8,373 nucleotides of DNA from Alistipes sp. (GTDB lineage Bacteria > Bacteroidota > Bacteroidia > Bacteroidales > Rikenellaceae), in the NCBI GenBank assembly GCA_017391185.1, contig JAFOZN010000222.1, positions 1-8,373 on the forward strand, given 5' to 3'. How positions within the stretch are numbered: position 1 is the first letter of the stretch; every line of letters starts with the position of its first letter. The notes below the pieces were generated by a model. That model saw only the letters and a list, made by a program, of their open reading frames with translations. It was not told the DNA's origin and ran no database searches. Below are positions 6,359 through 8,373 of this stretch, one piece after another. The position numbers and the translations under genes are program-made.

Positions 6359-6814
6359 ATGGCGACAGAAAACGATAAAATTTTCATACTTCAGAGTGAT
6401 GTCGAACTCCTGAGTCAGAGCCATCGTTGGGGTAGTGAACCAACTCTTGAGGCAGGTGGCGAGGCGTCAGTTTCAGAGTCAGTCAAGGATCTGATGACTG
6501 TACCTAAATTGGAGTTGCAAGAAGTTGATATAGATACTCTTACCAAGATTACCTCAAGCGATATTGTAGATAAGTTTTTGCGTACTGAGCATCATCGTAT
6601 TGTGGCAGAAGAGGGTGAGGTTGAGAATGAGATAGTTACCTCTGCCCAGATAGATGAAGAGGATGATTTGGTGAGTGAGGAGCTTGCTGAGGTCTATCTG
6701 AGTCAGGGATTGAATGATATGGCAAAGGAAACTTATCGCAAATTAAGTTTGCTAAATCCAGAAAAAAGTATTTACTTTGCGGAAATTATTTCAAAAATAG
6801 AAAGTAATAATTAA
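6359..6814 (+). CDS. Acidic conserved protein with C-terminal TPR-like motif
   Basis: A 151-residue cytosolic, strongly acidic protein with no signal peptide or membrane segment. The N-terminus (DKIFILQSDVELLSQSHRW) and the middle segment SSDIVDKFLRTEHHRIV (67-82) look like conserved blocks joined by low-complexity acidic linkers. The C-terminus (about 104-147), with SEELAEVYLSQGLNDMAKET followed by YRKLSLLNP, reads as one tetratricopeptide-like helix pair plus a capping helix. One TPR unit usually needs a partner or dimerisation to form a binding surface. I recognise the general type as a hypothetical protein kept between lptE and secG in Bacteroidales, but I know no function. A scaffold or adaptor role in envelope biogenesis is inference from context only. 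A run of eight T residues lies in the 16-base gap before it, without a hairpin. Translation probably starts at ATG 6359, as no other ATG lies nearby in frame. Confidence 0.85.
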   Translation: MATENDKIFILQSDVELLSQSHRWGSEPTLEAGGEASVSESVKDLMTVPKLELQEVDIDTLTKITSSDIVDKFLRTEHHRIVAEEGEVENEIVTSAQIDEEDDLVSEELAEVYLSQGLNDMAKETYRKLSLLNPEKSIYFAEIISKIESNN

Positions 6815-6831
6815 AAACACTTTATAAAGTT

Positions 6832-7173
6832 ATGTTATATTCAATTTGTATCGTACTTATTTTGGTTGCAAGTGTTATCCTTATTCTTGCAATTTTGGTA
6901 CAGAACCCTAAGAGCGGTATGGCTGCCAACTTCGGTGCCGCTAATCAGGTAATGGGTGTTCGTGAGTCTGCTAACATTTTGGAGAAGACTACATGGACTT
7001 TGGCAGGTATTATCGTAGCGTTGAGCCTTGTTGCTACTATCTCTATGGAGGATGGTATCGCTACGCAGTCAAGCTCTTTGGAGAAGGATGCTGCAACTTT
7101 GATGGAGAAGGCTGCTTCTGCTACAGAGGCTATGCCACAGGCTGAGGTTCCTGCTGAGACTCCAGCTGAGTAA
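6832..7173 (+). CDS. secG: Preprotein translocase subunit SecG
   Basis: SecG is the small two-helix subunit of the SecYEG translocon in the inner membrane, which eases SecA-driven protein export. The 113-residue product has transmembrane helices at about 2-22 and 54-71. Between them is the diagnostic loop with VQNPKSGMAANFGAANQVMG (23-42), where many SecGs have a GG in place of GM. The C-terminal 40 residues are an alanine/glutamate-rich, low-complexity tail (EKAASATEAMPQAEVPAETP), a common Bacteroidetes extension of unknown importance. It is the last gene of the operon, 17 bases after the TPR-like gene and 24 bases ahead of a strong terminator. No separate promoter was seen. Confidence 0.97.
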   Translation: MLYSICIVLILVASVILILAILVQNPKSGMAANFGAANQVMGVRESANILEKTTWTLAGIIVALSLVATISMEDGIATQSSSLEKDAATLMEKAASATEAMPQAEVPAETPAE

Positions 7174-7197
7174 GTTTAGGCGTTCTAAGGAGATTAC

Positions 7198-7231
7198 GAC
7201 ACGTTCCCACTTCGGGAGCGTGTCTTTTTTT
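7198..7231 (+). terminator. Intrinsic terminator of the lptE-secG operon
   Basis: An 11-bp stem (7198-7208 with 7214-7224, one G-U pair at 7204/7218) with the loop ACTTC is followed by seven T residues (7225-7231). It separates the operon from the repressor/receptor pair downstream. Confidence 0.95.
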
Positions 7232-7271
7232 ATATATGTATATAATCAGTTTTATTCGAAATTTTACGCGT

Positions 7272-7330
7272 AACTAAACTTTTTAGTTTAAAAACTAAGA
7301 AAAATAGTTGTACGTGAAATTTTTTTAGTT
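7272..7330 (+). promoter_or_regulatory. Overlapping inverted repeats, probable operator of the BlaI-type repressor
   Basis: The seven-base word AACTAAA and its complement TTTAGTT alternate along the promoter. AACTAAA 7272-7278 pairs with TTTAGTT 7282-7288 (3-base spacer). TTAGTTT 7283-7289 pairs with AAACTAA 7292-7298 (2-base spacer). AACTA 7293-7297 pairs with TAGTT 7305-7309. A further TTTAGTT sits at 7324-7330. The sites abut the -33 element and the last one touches the -7 box, so bound repressor would block the polymerase. BlaI/MecI proteins are dimers that bind palindromes in their own promoters; assigning these repeats to the repressor is inference. Confidence 0.6.
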
Positions 7331-7337
7331 ATATTTG
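7307..7337 (+). promoter_or_regulatory. Promoter of the BlaI-type repressor / M56 receptor genes
   Basis: GTTG at 7307-7310 (-33) and TATATTTG at 7330-7337 (-7, exact TAnnTTTG) are separated by 19 bases. The expected start near 7344 gives a leader of about 24 bases before ATG 7368. The promoter overlaps the inverted repeats at 7272-7330. Confidence 0.75.
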
Positions 7338-7367
7338 CATCAGCAAACCAATTAAACCTTATTCACT

Positions 7368-7724
7368 ATGCAGAAGTTAACCAACAAAGAGGAAGAGTTG
7401 ATGCAACATTTTTGGGCACACGGAGCGATGTTCGTAAGAGATGTCGTCTTGTTGTATGATGATCCTAAGCCTCACTTCAACACAATCTCTACCATGGTGC
7501 GCACTTTGGAGGCGAAGGGCTTTCTCTCGCACGAGGCATTCGGCAATACTTATCGTTATTTGCCTATTATCTCGCAAGAGGAGTTCTCCAAGGGTGTCTT
7601 GGGTAATGTCGTAACCCGATACTTCGAAAACTCATATAAGCAGGCTGTTTCGGCTCTGATTGAGGAGGAGAAGATCTCTATCGAGGAGCTGGAGGAACTT
7701 ATTCGTAAAGTGCAGAATCAATAA
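7368..7724 (+). CDS. BlaI/MecI-family transcriptional repressor
   Basis: A 118-residue winged-helix repressor of the penicillinase-repressor family, of normal length. The N-terminal helix LTNKEEELMQHFW is typical. The recognition helix is HFNTISTMVRTLEAKGF (36-52) and the wing is HEAFGNTYRYLPIIS (55-69). The C-terminal helices (about 70-118) should form the dimer. In the staphylococcal system the partner receptor triggers cleavage at an Asn-Phe bond in the dimerisation region. Here the aligned stretch reads AVSALIEEEKIS, without Asn-Phe, so a cleavage site cannot be placed. The gene is followed after 18 bases by an M56 receptor gene, the usual pairing. It probably represses its own promoter through the inverted repeats just upstream. 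No beta-lactamase gene is visible, so antibiotic resistance should not be assumed. Confidence 0.95.
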   Translation: MQKLTNKEEELMQHFWAHGAMFVRDVVLLYDDPKPHFNTISTMVRTLEAKGFLSHEAFGNTYRYLPIISQEEFSKGVLGNVVTRYFENSYKQAVSALIEEEKISIEELEELIRKVQNQ

Positions 7725-7742
7725 TCTAATCGCTCGGAAGCT

Positions 7743-8373
7743 ATGTTCGATTTTATTACATATTTAGCTCAGTCGGCTCTCTGTCTTGTGGCATTATATA
7801 TTATATATAAGGCTACTATGAGCCACGAAACTCTACATCGACTCAATCGAGTGACGTTGCTTGCGATGGTCGTTTTGTCGGCAGTGCTGCCTATGTGCCG
7901 TATCAAGATTGTGCAAGAGGTGGAAACAGTGCTAACACCGATTGTAGATGATATGAGTGCTACGGCTGTTGCTGTAGATGCTGCGCCCGAAACGATAGAT
8001 TATCGACCTATAATGGAAGATGCTCTGGTTGTGATTTTCCTTCTCGGTGCGGCGTTTATGGTCGTGCGATTGGCGATGAGTTGGTTGTCGGTGTGGCGCG
8101 TGGTGCGTAGTGGCGAGAGTCGCAATCTGACCGATGGTGTGACACTATCCATTGTCGACAAACTCAGTTCTCCATTCAGTTGGTTCCGCCATGTGGTTGT
8201 CTCGCGAGCAGATATGGGCGAGAATCGCGATCTGATTCTTGAACATGAGTTGGCTCACGTGCGTTTCGGCCATTCGTGGGATGTGTTGTTTGTCGATTTG
8301 GCGCTCATCGTGTGGTGGTTCAACCCTGCGATGTGGCTCTTACGCCGCGAGTTGCAGAGTCTGCACGAATACC
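7743..8373 (+). CDS. BlaR1-type M56 metallopeptidase receptor, 3' end missing
   Basis: The frame is open from ATG 7743 to the right edge, giving 210 residues. It is a membrane protein with predicted helices at about 4-22, 38-55 and 94-112, and a fourth near 180-200 (within DVLFVDLALIVWWFNPAMWL). The zinc-protease motif HELAH lies at 168-172 (His168, Glu169, His172). The block LQSLHEY at the very end holds Glu209, a probable third zinc ligand. FSWFRHVVVS before the motif is typical of Bacteroidetes M56 proteins. In BlaR1/MecR1 this cytoplasmic-face protease is switched on by an extracytoplasmic sensor and leads to loss of the BlaI-type repressor. The sensor or TonB-like C-terminal part lies outside the window, so the signal is unknown. 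It is co-transcribed with the repressor gene, 18 bases upstream. Confidence 0.93.
   Translation, partial: MFDFITYLAQSALCLVALYIIYKATMSHETLHRLNRVTLLAMVVLSAVLPMCRIKIVQEVETVLTPIVDDMSATAVAVDAAPETIDYRPIMEDALVVIFLLGAAFMVVRLAMSWLSVWRVVRSGESRNLTDGVTLSIVDKLSSPFSWFRHVVVSRADMGENRDLILEHELAHVRFGHSWDVLFVDLALIVWWFNPAMWLLRRELQSLHEY

Overview
The window looks like chromosomal DNA from a member of the Bacteroidales. Four things point there. The starts lack upstream Shine-Dalgarno sequences. Promoters fit the Bacteroidetes TTTG / TAnnTTTG pattern. There is a membrane-anchored HU-CCDC81-type protein. Finally, the gene order sigma-54 activator - LptE - small TPR-like protein - SecG is one I recognise from this order. 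I cannot fix the genus. All genes are on the + strand, and there is no sign of a phage, IS element, CRISPR array or complete RNA gene.

Layout: (a) 1-445, the 3' part of a helix-hairpin-helix (ComEA-like) protein. (b) 568-759, rpsU (bS21), closed by a strong terminator. (c) 1036-3543, a monocistronic lipoprotein glycoside hydrolase of family GH9 with its own promoter and terminator; its true start lies 63 bases inside the longest reading frame. (d) 3677-7173, a tight five-gene operon: HU-like membrane protein, sigma-54 AAA+ activator without a sensor domain, LptE lipoprotein, acidic TPR-like protein and SecG. It has a consensus promoter in front and a strong hairpin terminator behind. (e) 7272-8373, a BlaI/MecI-type repressor and a BlaR1-type M56 metalloprotease receptor cut by the window edge, preceded by a promoter embedded in overlapping inverted repeats that look like the repressor's own operator.

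How the genes work together: block (d) joins envelope biogenesis (LptE for LPS insertion into the outer membrane, SecG for the Sec translocon) to a DNA-binding membrane protein and a sigma-54 activator. Block (e) is a self-contained sensing switch in which the protease receptor would inactivate the repressor. The most interesting items are the operator array of block (e), the membrane-tethered HU protein that lacks the usual SPOR domain, the sensor-less sigma-54 activator beside it, and the non-cellulase-like active-site loop of the GH9 enzyme. Nothing here is clearly a wholly new system.
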